Assembly (NCBI RefSeq): GCF_021018805.1
Contig: NC_086283.1
Location: 19,826,162 to 19,890,161, forward strand
DNA: 64,000 bases
Source of the DNA: Prinia subflava
Lineage: Eukaryota; Chordata; Aves; Passeriformes; Cisticolidae
Direction: 5' to 3'
The notes beneath the pieces are model-generated. The model was not told the origin of the DNA. It made no database searches and saw only the letters and a list, made by a program, of their open reading frames with translations. Both the position numbers and the translations under genes were made by a program. Shown piece after piece: positions 34,454-48,110 of this stretch. Every line of letters starts with the position of its first letter. The stretch's first letter is position 1.

Positions 34454-35720
34454 AATAATATGAGAATGTATCAACTCCACACATCTTGATTGCAGACTCT
34501 GCAGGTAGCCAAGGTTTCTGTGGCTTACTCCTTGACCTTCACCTTCGCTTTCACAGACTGCAAACTTCTCAGAGACGTGCATGGTGTGAATGGCATCTTA
34601 ATAGCTGGAGTGCCTGATGGAGAGATTCCCTTCCATTCTTAATTGGGAGGCAGCTGTGCCTGTGTCATCCAGATTCACAAAGATCTGCTGCTCCCTACCT
34701 GCAGCTGCATAGCATCTCTGGGGAAAATTTGACAATTTATAACAATGAAAGTTGGCTTCAGAGTGCATATTTACATTGGGGTGACACACACTTATGACAG
34801 ATGTTGAATTCTTCTATTTCTGCTTCTCTTCCTGTTTTATCTCACATCTCTCTACTCTCTCTGACCTGCAATATTTTTTGCTATCTATTAATGAATGATA
34901 AATAGCAAGTTCATTCCACAGTGTGCTTTCCCAAGGACAGGGCATGGATGGGGTTGCATAAATCTCTTCACATGGGGGTCGAAGTGGAGTTCCCTGCCTT
35001 TGAAGGCTGAAGGCTTTTCCCTTTTGAGTTACCCCCCTTGTAGCTCCCGCTCCCCCTTTTATGGTGAGAAGGAAAAAAACCTAATTAGACTAAGCAAAAT
35101 CATCTACAGATGATCCAGTAAAAGTGTTGAGAGATCAACAAGGCCTTGTTATCTCAAGGTACCTGCAGAAAGAAGAGAGACTAGGACAGCGTAGTTTTAG
35201 AAGGCAAGAGCTGTTCAACTTTAGGTTGATAGACCTGTTGAGCAGATGTGGGTTGTCATCCTAAAATCCATGCGATACAGTGAAATTTGGGAAAATATTT
35301 TAGCTAGCAAGCTTTACTCTTTTCTAAACTCATTGCTTTGCTTCCAGCAGCTAAATATAATCTCAGCCCTTCAGCATAAATGAAAGTGATATTTTTAAGG
35401 CTGAAAAAAAAGGCAGGGCTGCGGATATCTGTGGAGAAAGAAGGCACAAACCCTTAGAAATGAATAGTAGGGGCAGTAATGGCATGAGAAAGTGATTTCA
35501 GTGAAGCTGTGCTGCAGTACAAGGCTGGGACATGCTTTACAAGGAGGTGTGTTGGTAATTATGGTTCTGCACAGCTGCTTCTCCCCTCAAAACCAGGAGA
35601 ATAAGAGCAAGTAACCAGGATTTCAACTCTGCACTGCCATATTAGACCAAGATTTATTTTCAAAAGGAACAGAGATATCTCACTTCTTTCAGATTTTTGC
35701 ACTATTAACAGAATGTGTAA

Positions 35721-35725
35721 CTTTC
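35721..35725. repeat. Solo LTR target-site duplication, left copy (CTTTC)
   Basis: CTTTC precedes the LTR at 35726 and is repeated at 36527-36531 directly after it. Confidence 0.8.
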
Positions 35726-36526
35726 TGTCTTGGTTGGGAAAGACAGGTATCTGTCAGGGAGAACTGGAGTTTCCCTTGGAATGGAGAATGTAAACCCTCT
35801 CCCTCCAAATTATTACAATTTTGCAATTAGGAGCTTTCATGCAAAAATATGGGAATAGGAGTAACAGTCCTTTACCAGGAATATTAAAAATGCAAATGCA
35901 GTAATACAAAACAAAACAAACCAACCAACCAAACCAAACAAAACAAAAACAGAACAAAACAAAACAAAAAAGCAAACAAACAAAAGTCCTATAAAACCCT
36001 GACAAAGTCAGAGATACGACCTGACACCCTGTCGGCCAGGGTGTTGGAAGCAGTCCAAATAAGTCCTCCTGGAGTAACAGATGTGGTTCTGTGGAGTAGA
36101 GATGATCCTGTAGAAAGGGTCTAGTGATGGCGAGATTGGTCCAGTGGTGGTGAGATGGGTCCTTCCTCTGAGAATCCAGTGGAAAACAGCCTGCTTGGTG
36201 TTCCTACAGCTCGGTTTTTATCTTGGTAGGAATGGTTGGCTCCTCCCCACTGGGTGGAGCATCTCACAATGGGATGATGCAATGTGTCATGGCACTGGTG
36301 AGCCTTAATGGCCCATTAACAGAAGATATTCCCCCTGGAGGATGGACAGTGGTGGAAGAGATAAGAAACACTGCCCCACCTGGTTTTAACAGCTGGCCTG
36401 TTGTCAGAAGGCATCTACCTGCTTCTGCTGGAGTTACAAGAGATACAGAAAAAAAAAAATCTCCCCAAGTGTTTTCAACAGATGAAATAGAATACACATT
36501 TGTTTTTGGGTACATAACCCAAGACA
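35726..36526 (+). mobile_element. Solo LTR, 801 bp, ERV-L-type by 5-bp duplication
   Basis: It starts TGTCTTGGTTGGGAAAGACA and ends TAACCCAAGACA, so the two ends are inverted (TGTCTTGG / CCAAGACA). It is flanked by a perfect 5-bp duplication, CTTTC. I recognise the internal text (for example 'ctgacaccctgtcggccagg', 'tggctcctccccactgggtg', 'gcatctcacaatgggatgat') as a common songbird LTR-type repeat, though I cannot name the subfamily. It contains an internal expanded CAAAA/CCAA tract (35906-35984). No internal retroviral region is attached, so this is a solo LTR left by LTR-LTR recombination. Orientation is assigned + from the TG start but is not independently proven. Confidence 0.8.
35906..35984 (+). 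repeat. CAAAA/CCAA-rich simple repeat inside the solo LTR
   Basis: A/C-only tract of CAAAA, CCAA and CAAA units. It is probably an expansion within the LTR, and the minus-strand F/C/W/L-rich open frame here is an artefact of it. Confidence 0.85.
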
Positions 36527-36531
36527 CTTTC
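36527..36531. repeat. Solo LTR target-site duplication, right copy (CTTTC)
   Basis: Exact match to 35721-35725. Confidence 0.8.
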
Positions 36532-38203
36532 TTAATAGTCAGGTTTCAGGTGGTTTTGAATAGTTCATTTGTACACAGTGAATCAGCTTCAGATCTTTTG
36601 GCTTAATTCTTCAAGTCCTTTCTTTGGCTCATCCTCCCTCAGAGGTACAGTGCCCTATGTTAATTAGGCATCAGGCTAATGGACTTTGGCAATTTGCAAA
36701 TTGCAGCTCTAAATCTACTTTAAACGTAATTAGAATACATGGAATCTACTTTCTTTTTAAACAGCTCTCTTAAAAGACAACTAACCTACCAAAATGGCAG
36801 TAAAGTATTTCAAATGTTCGTTATGTTTGTGGTAATTTCTGCATGCATGAGGAAACTCATTCACACCAAAACCAAAGTCAATCATCATTAGCTGTCAGAA
36901 CAGCAATTCCTATCATGTTCCCATAGAACTTGTTCCCATGATGAAAACTAAAGACAAAATAACACAAGATCATGAAAGAATCCAAATAGGATCTCCAAAA
37001 CAATGTTTCTTTATTTTTTGTTTTCTAGCCTGAAGTAAATTTTCCTACTTTTCTACTAAGATAGAAAATTGATTTTTTTTTTTCTATTTAATATGAAGGT
37101 ATTTTCATGTGTTGTTATAGAATACCATAGTTGCTTTACAGGCTGCTTCAAAAAAGGAGCATACCGTCCACACAACAAATCACCTCACCTAAGACGTTGG
37201 TTTTCCTGATTTTTTAACCAGTGTTTCCAGTAAAACCACATTTGTACCTAATCTGAGGAACATTTGTAGACCTGAGGGAGTTTCAGCTCCTGTTTCCCAA
37301 TGTCACACAGAAATGAGATACCCAGCAGAGTGCTCTCAGGCTAGGAATTTTTGCTGGGTGGGAAGTTGGGGTTTATAGTCAGAAGTGATCAATCCTTGCC
37401 ATTTGTGAGGGCCCTGGTACAAGACAAAGAGAGTCACTGGCAGCAGAGGGTGACAGAGCAGTGGTGAATTATTGAAGTACAGGAGTCTGTAGCTTGATCA
37501 AAACCACTTTCTGTGGTGACCTGTGACTCTCAGAAGGTTCTGCCCCAAACCAGGGGGCACTGGGAGCGTCAAACACAGATCTCTGGTAGATGTTATCAGA
37601 AAGCATCTTCTGTAGCCACAATTTCCTGTTTGAAATGTTGTGTACCTCTCGTGGCACCTGCTTTGATCAGAGAAAATGGGATTCCATGTAATCCTAACCC
37701 GTGTGGCACAGACAATGGGATTACACAGCTCCCGGAGAAATTCTTTTTTTGCACTACCACAAACTACAAAAGAGCCCAGCAGCTAATCAGTTATCAAACT
37801 CCTGTGAAAACTAAGGAGAGAGGAAAGATAAAATAACAAAAGGATTTGTGCTGCTGTCTGGGTGATAAGAATTAGTGCAATAATACCTAAATTCTCTCCT
37901 AATAAAATATAGAACAGAATCTTTAAGGCTCTGAATTTTTCCTGCTAAGAGCAAACTGCAGCATTCCCATTAAAGGAATAATCCATGGCATTTTCAGTGG
38001 AAAATTTCAGCTGTCTCTCTTTTTTTGGGGAAAACCTGTTTGTTAGTTGTTTACTCCTCTTGATTATTTTGGAGCTCCAGAAAATCTCTCTCAATGTATG
38101 TATCAAATAATCAGTTACCTTTAGTTCAATCATATGTATCAATCACATATGGTTGGATGATATAAAGAAACACAGGAAAAGAACACAGACACACCTCAAA
38201 CTG

Positions 38204-38240
<37 letters not shown>

Positions 38241-41200
38241 CCATCTTGGAAATTTATCAGGTATGTTGGGAGGAACTTGGTGCTGAGGACTGCAGGATAG
38301 ATGAAGCAGATGAGAAGGCAGTCCTTCTGAGATGCTGAGATCCCTTACAATGTGTTTAATGGGAGCTGAATGCACAGAATTGGGCACTGAAAGATTTATT
38401 CACTGGGTTGTTTTCTAATGAGATAGAAGAAAAGATCACAGATGAGAAAAGTAAAATATTCAATAGTTTTGTGATTGCTCTCCAGAAGATGATCCTCACA
38501 GTTAATAAAACATGGTGATTGCTCCCAATTTAGGCTAGGCTAATTTTTTAGGTTCTTTCAATCATTTAGTATGAAAAAGCAAAAATTAAACATTAAAAAC
38601 ATTTTTTTAATGAAAAAGTAAGATTAAAATTCAAGTTCATTAGGTTTTCTTATGGAGCAGAGAGGCTGTGAAACTTCTTTTAGTAGTCAATTTCTTATCT
38701 CTATTCCATTACACTCAGGTGTTAAAAAGAAAAAAAATGTCCTAGGAAGAAAAGTCTTGTAGTAATCCTATTTTTCTTTTTTCCCTCACAAATGATGTCA
38801 TAACACCCAGTTTTGAGATAAACATATATTGTTTTGGGATTATCTATGGGATAAAATTGATTAGCATCTTGCTGGACCCTTTTATAAAGCTCTCAGCAAA
38901 AGGTGTTTACAGTTGGTGAGTATCCCTTAATCTTAACATGCCCCACTGCCAGGCCTCAGCACCCCTGCCCTAGGTGGTCACCAAAGAAAACCGACACTAT
39001 CTCTATTCTCATTTGGATTTTTTTTTTTCTTCCAAGAGATATTAATTTCAAAGGCCTTCTTGGTGGAAAAACTAGCACTAGAAAAACCAGATGGAAAAAT
39101 TATGGAGGGTTTTGTGTTAATCAGAGTAATAGAAACAAGGCTACATTTTTTTTTTCCTGGGTGTTTATTGACAGATGGGTATAGATATTGAAATTTGTAT
39201 CATAAATTGCATTGCACTCTCATCCAAGTCTTTTGTTTTTATGAAGTCTTTAATAAAGTCAAGTTGTATTATAGAAGCTAAAGGGGCCTCCTCTGGTTCT
39301 TGCAATAAGCAATGGAGATTTCAACACAACCCTACTTAGAAAAATGATAGAAATGAGACTGGCTTTTACTAAAAGGTTCTTTTTCCCCCTAAATTCTGTG
39401 TGCAATTTGCAGCTGTGGATGAAATATGCACACAGATGAAGAACTGAGGAGAAGCAGCTGCACTGTTGCCCCAGTTAAATCACTGAACTTGTACTTCAGA
39501 GAAGTTTTCTCTGACAGGAGTGAAGGCAGCAGCACCTCAGGAACTCATGCAGAACTGGAGAAGGTGTTTTCTCTGGCAGTCACACATCAGCAGCAGAAAT
39601 TCAAATTAACTGTGCATGTTGAATAACAACTTTTATGAGAATCAATCAGGTACCATCATAAATTCTGTTCTGTCTGCCTTGGTGCTGAAGAAGTTAGGCT
39701 TCACTGGAGAAATGCAATATTAAACATGCCAGAGCTGAAGCATGAGAAACTCTGGAAATGTTGGGCTAAAATACCTGACCAGGGTGTTCACATTTCATTC
39801 ATCACCCAGTTCTGTCACTCTGAATGCCTTTTTTTATATCAATAAGGTGAAGAACAAACTTAACAGTATCTTTGTGAGGATTTACAAGCTTCCTCAGAAT
39901 CCCCTCAGTTTTTTGAAATGCCAACCTGGTATTTGCACTGTGCACTGCCAATCAACCATCTGCATTCTGTCACAGAGGCAGGCCACTTCCCACAGAAGGT
40001 GTGTGGTGGCTGGGGGAGAAGAAAAGGAGGAAAACATCTTTTCTGTCAGTCTTGTAGCTGTTATATAGCTTGTTCAGTCTTGCACAGTTCAGTCAAGTCA
40101 TGCTCACTAATTTGGGCTGGAATTCCTGAAGGGTTTTAATGTCTCATTTTCTGGAACAACTCTTTTGGGTCCTTCACTTCAAAAGCACACTTCCCAAATC
40201 CTTCATCAGTGAAGGTGATTCTGTTCTGTGTAAGGTGCACGTGACTATTCTAGAGATGCTGGGTTCATGCAAAATTTGGTGACACATTGAAGGGTGGAAA
40301 CTTTGTGCTTCACCACATTGAGGGCTGGAACCTTTGTTCCACCCCTAGCTAGCTTAGACTGAAGTTTCTTTACAGCAAAAGATTTGACAGATGATAAAGT
40401 AACTGTAGAAAACCTGAAGATGCACGAACACAGGAGATGTGTGTTGCACATCGATCATTTTCATTGCTGTTATTCCCCTATGTCCTCATTTCTGCTTCCC
40501 ATAAAGGATATTTGAACTGAGAACTCAGGACTGGGATGATGCTCCAGCTGACCATCAGCACGCCCAGTACCTGACACATCACATCAGTTATTCCTGCCCT
40601 GCTCCTTTTTCCCAGCTTGTCCTGACAACTGAAGTGGCAGCTGCTCTACAGCATGTGCACGTCAGGAATGAGTTTTTCCCTTATCATTATCTTCCTGATA
40701 AGAAAATTGTGCATCAAAATATTTAAACTAGTTGACAAAGAATAGAATGAAGCATGTGTGACTGATGAGCAGCTGAGCAGGTGAGAGCACAGAAGTGGGG
40801 ATTTTGTGAAATGTGGACTTGTCTCAGAGGCAGTTTCTGTTAACGATGGGGCAGATCTAATAAAGGCAGCACCTTATCAAGTTACTGTCAATTTTGTGTG
40901 AAATTATTGACATCACAACCACATTTCCAACTCGTCTGTGTCATTATGGAAGCCTCACAACTTCAGTGGATTTGATTTGCAGGGAACCAAAGCAGATGAA
41001 TTGTCCTGGAAAACAAATCATTGTTTCATGTGGATAGGACCTGATTACTTCTGTTTTCTTAGCAAGCAACAGCAAAAGATTGTATGGGTATCTAAGACTG
41101 AAGTTAAAATGTAGATTTCCAGAGAAAAGAGCAGTAAGAAACACTGAAAGCTGACTGATGCTGTGCTCTCCTAGAGCAGTGATTATTACTGCATTTCAGC

Positions 41201-43386
41201 TTTCACATTTTCTCTATTAACCTTCTCATAATTTGTTGCAAACCTGGTTTTTTTTTTCATAATATTTCTCTGAGAGATTTCTGAGCCATCATCATGATGA
41301 AGTTCTGTTCCTGGCCAGCCTGGAGAGTGATCAGGCTTTGCCTGGTACTGCTTCTTGTGCATCCCCCTGCTCTCCTCTTCCCTTGTTGGCTGCTTGGGAA
41401 AAGAACCATTTCCCCAAAAAACAGGTATTTACTGCCCTGTGATACAGTGAGATACTGGTGAACGGTGCCTCACAGACAGCAAATTCACAAGCAGAAAAGT
41501 TTGTAAACTATATAAAAAATAAAAAGAGACACTTTAAAAATCGTTTTTGCTGCCTCAGAAAATGTCTTGTGAATATTGTTGCTTTTGAAACTGCCAGTTT
41601 GTCTGGCACCATTTTTTTTTCTTCAGATGTACATTGTTTGAATGCAAGTATATCATTAAATTAAGATTATAGACATTTAAAATGATCAGCAAATCAAATT
41701 TAATTTTAAATGTTTGGCAAGTCTTCACAATGTCATTGAAGAAAAGGAGGATGCCCTTGGAATAAGCCTGGTAGATGATCCCACAGATTCTGCAGTTCCT
41801 TATCCTTCTTGGACAGTGTGCAGATCCCTTTGGAGTTTTCTTGTATTCAGGCACACGTGTTGCACACATGTTGCATGCAAACCCTCAAAATGTCTGCTTG
41901 AATAATTCCTTGATGGTATTTCATACAATAAATAATTTTTTAAAAGTCCTAAATATTACACTTCCTTAAGATCACAGCCTATTTTAGGATAACTTCTGAT
42001 TATTCTGATCATCAAATTATAGGAAGTATTACTCTCTCTCCCTTCATCCCTACTCCTTCACTTAGCTGGATTTGCAGGAGATGCATTTAGCTAATAGAAC
42101 AAGAAATTACAAGTGTATGAATAATTGTTTTTAAATGCTATTTAAAACCCTATATATAGCATGAGTTTCCTGGAAATCTTTCCACATACTGTTTGGTAGG
42201 AAATAGTTTCCAAGCAGGTTACAATGTTAATTTGATAGCTAAACCTTTCCCAATAGTCGTGTTCTTGATTTGCTTATAAAAGAAATCCCATTTTGGGCTG
42301 AGTGATTGCAATCAATTTGCTGTTACCAAGTTATCAGAGAAAGAAGCTGAACCTCATCATATGGAAAAAAAAAATCCCTAACTATTAATGTTAGCAAAAG
42401 CATTCTTAAAATTCCATCCTGAAATGTGTGGTTTAGGCCAGTTTTTTATCCCAACTGCTCAGTAAAAATGCAAAGAGAGGTTAATATGATAAAATATGGG
42501 ACTACTTAAGCTGTTAATTTTCTAGCCAAGTTTAGATGAATATCATGAACTGGGATGCTAAAAGCCATCTAACATCAATATTTAATGAACAAATAAAGCT
42601 GTCAAAGGCAAATGTGCCCTCCACATTATGGATGTATTTGTTTTGGGTAGATCATGCAATCAGAATCATTGTCTGATCACGGCCTAAAGTCTGTTTTCCA
42701 CAACTTTAGTATTTTTTAGTAGTCTGCTCACAGGCTGGTTTTTTAGGGTTGTGTGGCCTGTTTTTCAGGCCAGAATTAGAGGACCAGTTGTTAATTCTTC
42801 CGGCTTTCCAGGCTTGCAAGTATTTTTATCGACTTGACCAAACTTCAGCTGTGAGCCTCCTGCCCAACTTATAAAAAACCACAGAAACAAGGACAAAATT
42901 CTCCTTTTGCATCTAAGCACAGCATATCAGGGCTGAAACTTCCCAGCCTGGAATATTTTAAAGGATTTAGCAGAAAATAGCAAATTCCCTCATAGAAGAA
43001 AATACTGCTTCTACCTCAAATGCTTTTAATACAATCCACAGAACGCCACCACCACTGCAAAGATCTATTTTCTCTATTTAATAATAAACCTTGAAGGGGT
43101 TTCTACAGTATGTTTTTAGGACTCCCTAGAACCCATGTTTTCATTTCCATTTGGATATGTTTCTATGAGGCATTACTGATTTTCCAGCCAACATGGATCT
43201 TTGGGAAAAAAAATAATGATTTCACCTTTCACTGTGGATTCTTCTCATTTAAAAGCCTGTGGAATGGTTTTGGAATGCTGACTCACTGAGGTTTTTTTTT
43301 ATTATTATTTTTTTCCTAGGGAGGTCTAGTCCCTACTAAAATCCTAATATACGTAGTGAGGGAATTTCTTAAAAAAAAATTAAAAA
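36532..43386. other. Gene-free stretch
   Basis: No supportable gene. It includes A30 at 38204-38233 and ordinary AT-rich unique sequence. Open frames near 37469-37836 and 39742-40139 show no motif that I know. Confidence 0.55.
38204..38233 (+). repeat. A30 homopolymer
   Basis: Thirty uninterrupted A. No retrocopy was recognised upstream. Confidence 0.85.
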
Positions 43387-43749
43387 TTGTGTGCTAAGTG
43401 GAAGAATTTCTCTCATGTAAGCTCTGATGAAGGTGATTGTATGCATTTTCTTCAACACATCAGTAGAAACCACAGTAATTTCAGCAATTCCTTGTGTGTA
43501 AAAGGATATCACTTTTATTGCAGCCTTCCTACAAATGTTTTAATCAAAAGAGCTACCTTTGAACCCAAGGACTTCATTTTACTAAGACCGGGAAAGAAAA
43601 TGAACATTTCTTTGGATAAAAAAGATAATGTGACATTAAAGTCTGAAAAGTTGATGTTTGATGGTGTAGAAATAAATGGCCCAAACCTGGCAAACAGCAT
43701 GTTCTACAAGAAAATAAATTTAGAGTGGCACAACTATAGTGACTGCTGA
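43387..43749 (+). CDS. Unrecognised 120-codon open frame, secreted-protein-like
   Basis: The frame runs to TGA 43747-43749. It has no good ATG start: the open stretch begins after TAA 43381-43383, and the first ATG is well inside. It encodes five Cys and six N-glycosylation sequons (NFS twice, NHS, NIS, NVT, NYS) in 120 residues, with segments such as VLIKRATFEPKDFILLRPGK and MNISLDKKDNVTLKSEKL. That density of sequons would fit an extracellular domain, for example one exon of a membrane glycoprotein. A strong acceptor-like site (T-rich tract then CCTAG, ending at 43319) lies upstream, but the frame from there hits a stop before joining this one. I cannot name the gene; chance or a decayed exon remain possible. 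Confidence 0.3.
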   Translation: MCAKWKNFSHVSSDEGDCMHFLQHISRNHSNFSNSLCVKGYHFYCSLPTNVLIKRATFEPKDFILLRPGKKMNISLDKKDNVTLKSEKLMFDGVEINGPNLANSMFYKKINLEWHNYSDC

Positions 43750-46700
43750 ATTTGTACTAATCATTTGTAAATGAAATCCTCTTTCCATTAGCATTTCCAT
43801 GCTTGCATGCATAATTTACAACAGAGGTTTGCAGGCACTAACACAGTTTTCATAAATTAGTTGTAATTTTGGTGTTGCTGAAACCTTGGAAACTTTTTAA
43901 TGCAGTTGGATTTTTACATAGGAAGAAAATCATAACCTTGATTTTCTAGAAGTCAGATTTAGTGTTTAAAATGTATGCAACAGGACTGATTTCCATTCTG
44001 TATTTCTTTTAATAGCAGCCTGAATGTAAAGTAATTATAAAAAATGACCAGAATTACCAGAGCAAAGGAGTGGGTTTAGGGCCTGTTTCCTGTAAAATGC
44101 TGGAATTGTTTTCTAGGTGAGCACAGGCTGAGGATAATACAGGCTGTTGAATAGGGATTTAATACAGCTTTACCTAATATGAGTAGGAAATTATATTAAG
44201 TCTCTGGAATTTTAAATTATCTGATGTCAAGAATGCTGATCATTTTCTATTAGTCCTACTGTTATTCTGATGGGGGAAGTTCTTTCAGGGAATCTGGCTA
44301 ACTTTGTATTTTGAGAAAAATTTAACTGCGGCTCTAGTCTGGAAGTGTTCAATTATGCTTCTAGAAATAGGTTGGAAACCATAACTCTAAATACTAATTT
44401 GACCACATTTTGTGAATTAAATGCATATTTTGTTTCTATTTTTCATGGTTCCTTTGATCTTGCTCTCACTTACACAATTGTCCTTGAAACAATGAGGAAT
44501 CTTCTGGGAGCTGAGACACAGAATTTGGGCAGGGTGGATGGGTTCTTCTTCACATCTTTCCTCCTCATCTCTCACTGATCCCAGGTTTTGTGCAAGGAAA
44601 GGAACAGAAAATCTATTTCTGTCATCACATCTTCCAGCAAAAACCCTGCAGCGGATTAGAACTGGCTGGGACCAAGTGGCTGAAGAGAATGGGATGAGGT
44701 GGAATTGTGTCCAAACCCTCCACAGTGCTGGGGAGAACTGGCTGCTCCCCTGCTCTGTGTGATCAGAGCCCTGCTCTGTGAACTGCTGGGCAGAGAGGGC
44801 ATGATGTATTATTTTTATGAAGCGAAGTCCATTCAGAATTTATAGGATGTCTGTGTTGGTGGTTTCAATGGTTTTTGCTTAGTGGGAAAACCAAAATATC
44901 ACAGTTATTGTTGGTGTCACACAGCTTTGCAATGGCACTTCCACCCTCAGGGGGTGGGAACAGCACTGAAATTGTGTGACCATTAAACAAAAGGAAATGA
45001 AAGACTGGAGAGCCTTTAAAATAGCATTATTATGTGGTTCATGAAAATGAAGGTATTTTGGCTTGTGGAAACAGCAGCTTTCTGAAAAATGTACTGAGAG
45101 GGGTGTGCAGTGGATGTTGTAGATTGAGGATGTTCATGACCCTGCACAATGGGATTTGATGAGAGCAGTGTGAGATGCTTCTCTGCATCTTGGATTTTTA
45201 TTTCTTGGGAGTTTTGGTGGTGTAGGGAAGACATTAACGCCCCCCCCCCCTTCCCCCCCCCCCCCCCAATGAATATATTTATCTCAGAAAAATTAGAATT
45301 TTAATTCCATGGGGAAAGCCAGAACAAACCATTCTACAGCTCTGATTGGCAGTGGGGTGAGGGACAATTTTAATGACACTTTTCTATCATCATCATCATT
45401 TAGCCACTGAGTGGAAACCAAATCTTACTGCCAAGCCATGCCCTGCAGTGTCAGACAGGATGAAGATACCCCTGGATTTTTTTTTCCTGAGTCCTGCCAG
45501 CTGAGAGATGCTGTGCTGAACCTCTGCTACTTGTGGATGTAAATTGAATTGTGACAAATACACAGAGCAGTGCATTGCCTGGAGACTGAAATCAATGCTT
45601 GCATGTGCTCAAACAAAATTATTTTTCACTTGCAGCTCTTTTAAGTGAAGTCATTTTAAAGGGGCTGAATATTTCGTAGTTTGCATGCATTGCTTTTTCC
45701 TTCCTGAAGAGAAATATCAGAACAATAAATCATCACTAGAGGAAGTTTTGCCATGTTTAGTGATTTCATGAGAGATATTTTTCTACCTATATAATATGCA
45801 AATACCTCTCAGGCATATGGGAAACAGAAATTGGCTCATCTTACACTGAAGATGTGAGTGTAAAATGTCTGTGGGTTTGGGTTTTTTTTTCTGAGCTAAC
45901 TTTACAAACCAAATTGGTTAATAGGAATGTGTGCATCAAATTTTTTATAAGGTTTAGAGCTTGAATTTACAGCCCCCATTACATCCAGTGAATGATCTGC
46001 CTGTGTGTTTTGAACACCAAATTTCAAAGTGTTTTTGGGCAGTTTTAGGATAGTTTTATAAGGAAGAATTTTAGTGTGGTAGTAAAATCTTACATCTGCT
46101 TTATGAGAGAGACAAATGTAGGTTTCTTAAGCAGAATATTATCATGCAGAATGCTTGTAAGATTTGTTAGAAAATCAAACTTAAAAGACTGTCATTTTCT
46201 TTTGAGCGACAATTTAGATCACAACATTACCCAAAAACTCTTATAGCTCTAGTTAAAGTTAGTAGAAATAACTCCCTCTAAGGCACTCAAGCACTTTAAA
46301 CCTATTCTTTTTAAAATTCTTTACTTAAGTGGATATAAAACAAAACTAAACTATCAACACTCAGTCATTAAAAATTTTGAGAAATCAAAATAAACGCTTA
46401 CTCACTCTTTTTTTGCCTCGCAAGGTGACCAAAGCCCAGCTTCCAAAGAGTTTAGAAACAGTTTAATTGTCCACTTGTTGTTTTAAAGCTCAAAATATCT
46501 GTGTGAATATTATCCAAGATTATTTCATCAGTGACAACACAACCACCATTGAAGCTGTTATGGGGGCAAAACAGGTTGGCTTACGAGCATTTCCCATGGA
46601 GGAGCCTTGGAGAATTTATTTAGAATTTAGAATTTAGAAAGATTAGAGTAGCATTTTTGTAGTGTTACATGTGTAGTTCAAAATGGAAGAAAGCGTTTTC

Positions 46701-48079
46701 CTCAGATTTTTCTCTCTCTTCACCCACTTTTGAGGAGTACTTTTGTTTTCTGCATAGAACGGACACAGAATCTTCAGTTTTCATGAAAACAGAATTGTCT
46801 TAATGTGTATATTGGCATTTCTGGATTAACTGAATCACAAATTCTTGAAAATATTGCCCAACCCAAACTAATTCAAGTGAAATGATAGAATGCTGCACAG
46901 TATTTAAGGTCAGCCTGAGTGCTCTGAATCAGTCCTGTCTCAAGGCACGAGGAGAGGAAGTGGGATCAGCAGAGGAGCTGTAACTACACATTCTGACCAC
47001 AGATAACATCAAGGGCAGAAAAGCAGAAGTGATCAGTTGAAATGAACAGGACAATTCTGCAGTAATAGCGATAATAATGATGATATTGAAATACCACTGA
47101 ATCTGGGTATGCAATTTTAGACTCCTTCAGAATATCTGCATTTCAGCAGAAAGGAAAATTCCTTCAAAATTCAAAGGGAGATCTCTAGTTGCTCACGTTA
47201 ATCCAAAGCTTGTATTTATGGTTTAGAGCCCCTTAAATTGAAAACTGGCATAAAGGACTTCAAAATGACTCTTTTTTTCTCCTTGCTGACCTTGTATTTA
47301 AGTAAGGAGAGTTGAATGAAATTTATTGGCAGCTTTTGTAATTGTTTTGAAACCACTCTGCCTCCTCACTTTGTAACTGAATCAGTTGGCAAAGCTTTCC
47401 AAAAGAGCCAAGAAGGTCATTGGAAAATCGCTGGCCTCAGCCTTACTTAAAACAACATTTGTTAACTTATGTTACATTTACTCTTAAAAACAAATTAACG
47501 ATTTAAAACACTGGTGAAAAATTAATTAGCCAATTATGGTGGAATTTCTGTGAAGTATATACAGCATTACCTCCTCATTAATGAAACATTAATTCTTCAT
47601 TGTTGCATGATTATCATGAACAGCAGAAGGATTAATAATATCTGGTCACAGTTATCAAAAATCATTCCCAGTTTTGGCAAATTATTTGGCCCATGGTCGT
47701 CCCATGAATACATTTCATTTTCAGTCTGCTCTTAGTAACATGAGAAAGAAAAATACCAAGTGCTGCAGTCACATCTTTTAGGGCATCAGCTGCATTATAT
47801 CCAAGGAAAACAAACATGAACACATGAAAAATGAAATTTCTCAGCCTCCTTCCTTTGCTTTTACTGAGGTGCAGCAGAGCTCTGTGATCAGGGTTTAAAG
47901 TGCATTAGAAAGCATTTGGCCTGACTTTTTCTAGCAGAGTATTTTCATTGTTCTATGAAAAATTGAAGAGCTTGGACAGCTATTGAATCAATTCTGTGCG
48001 TTAAAAACAAACAAACAAGCAAACAAAGCCCCAACAAAAACAACCAAACAAAACCAGCAATTGCTGCTGGTTGCTGGTT

Positions 48080-48110
<31 letters not shown>

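Larger units (their letters stand above)
25920..35720. other. Gene-free stretch
   Basis: AT-rich DNA with no recognisable gene. It contains A23 (27573-27595), (GTT)9 (31451-31478), a T16 run (31520-31535), a T14-G13 junction (33695-33721) and the unexplained open minus-strand frame at 34061-34453. Confidence 0.55.

Noticed and set aside
38204..38233. Poly-A tail of a retroposed gene
   Set aside because: No retrocopy-like upstream sequence and no flanking duplication were found.
43320..43386. Exon start after the strong acceptor-like site ending at 43319 joined to the 43387 frame
   Set aside because: The two are in different frames, and in the frame of 43387 a stop intervenes before the glycosylation-rich part.
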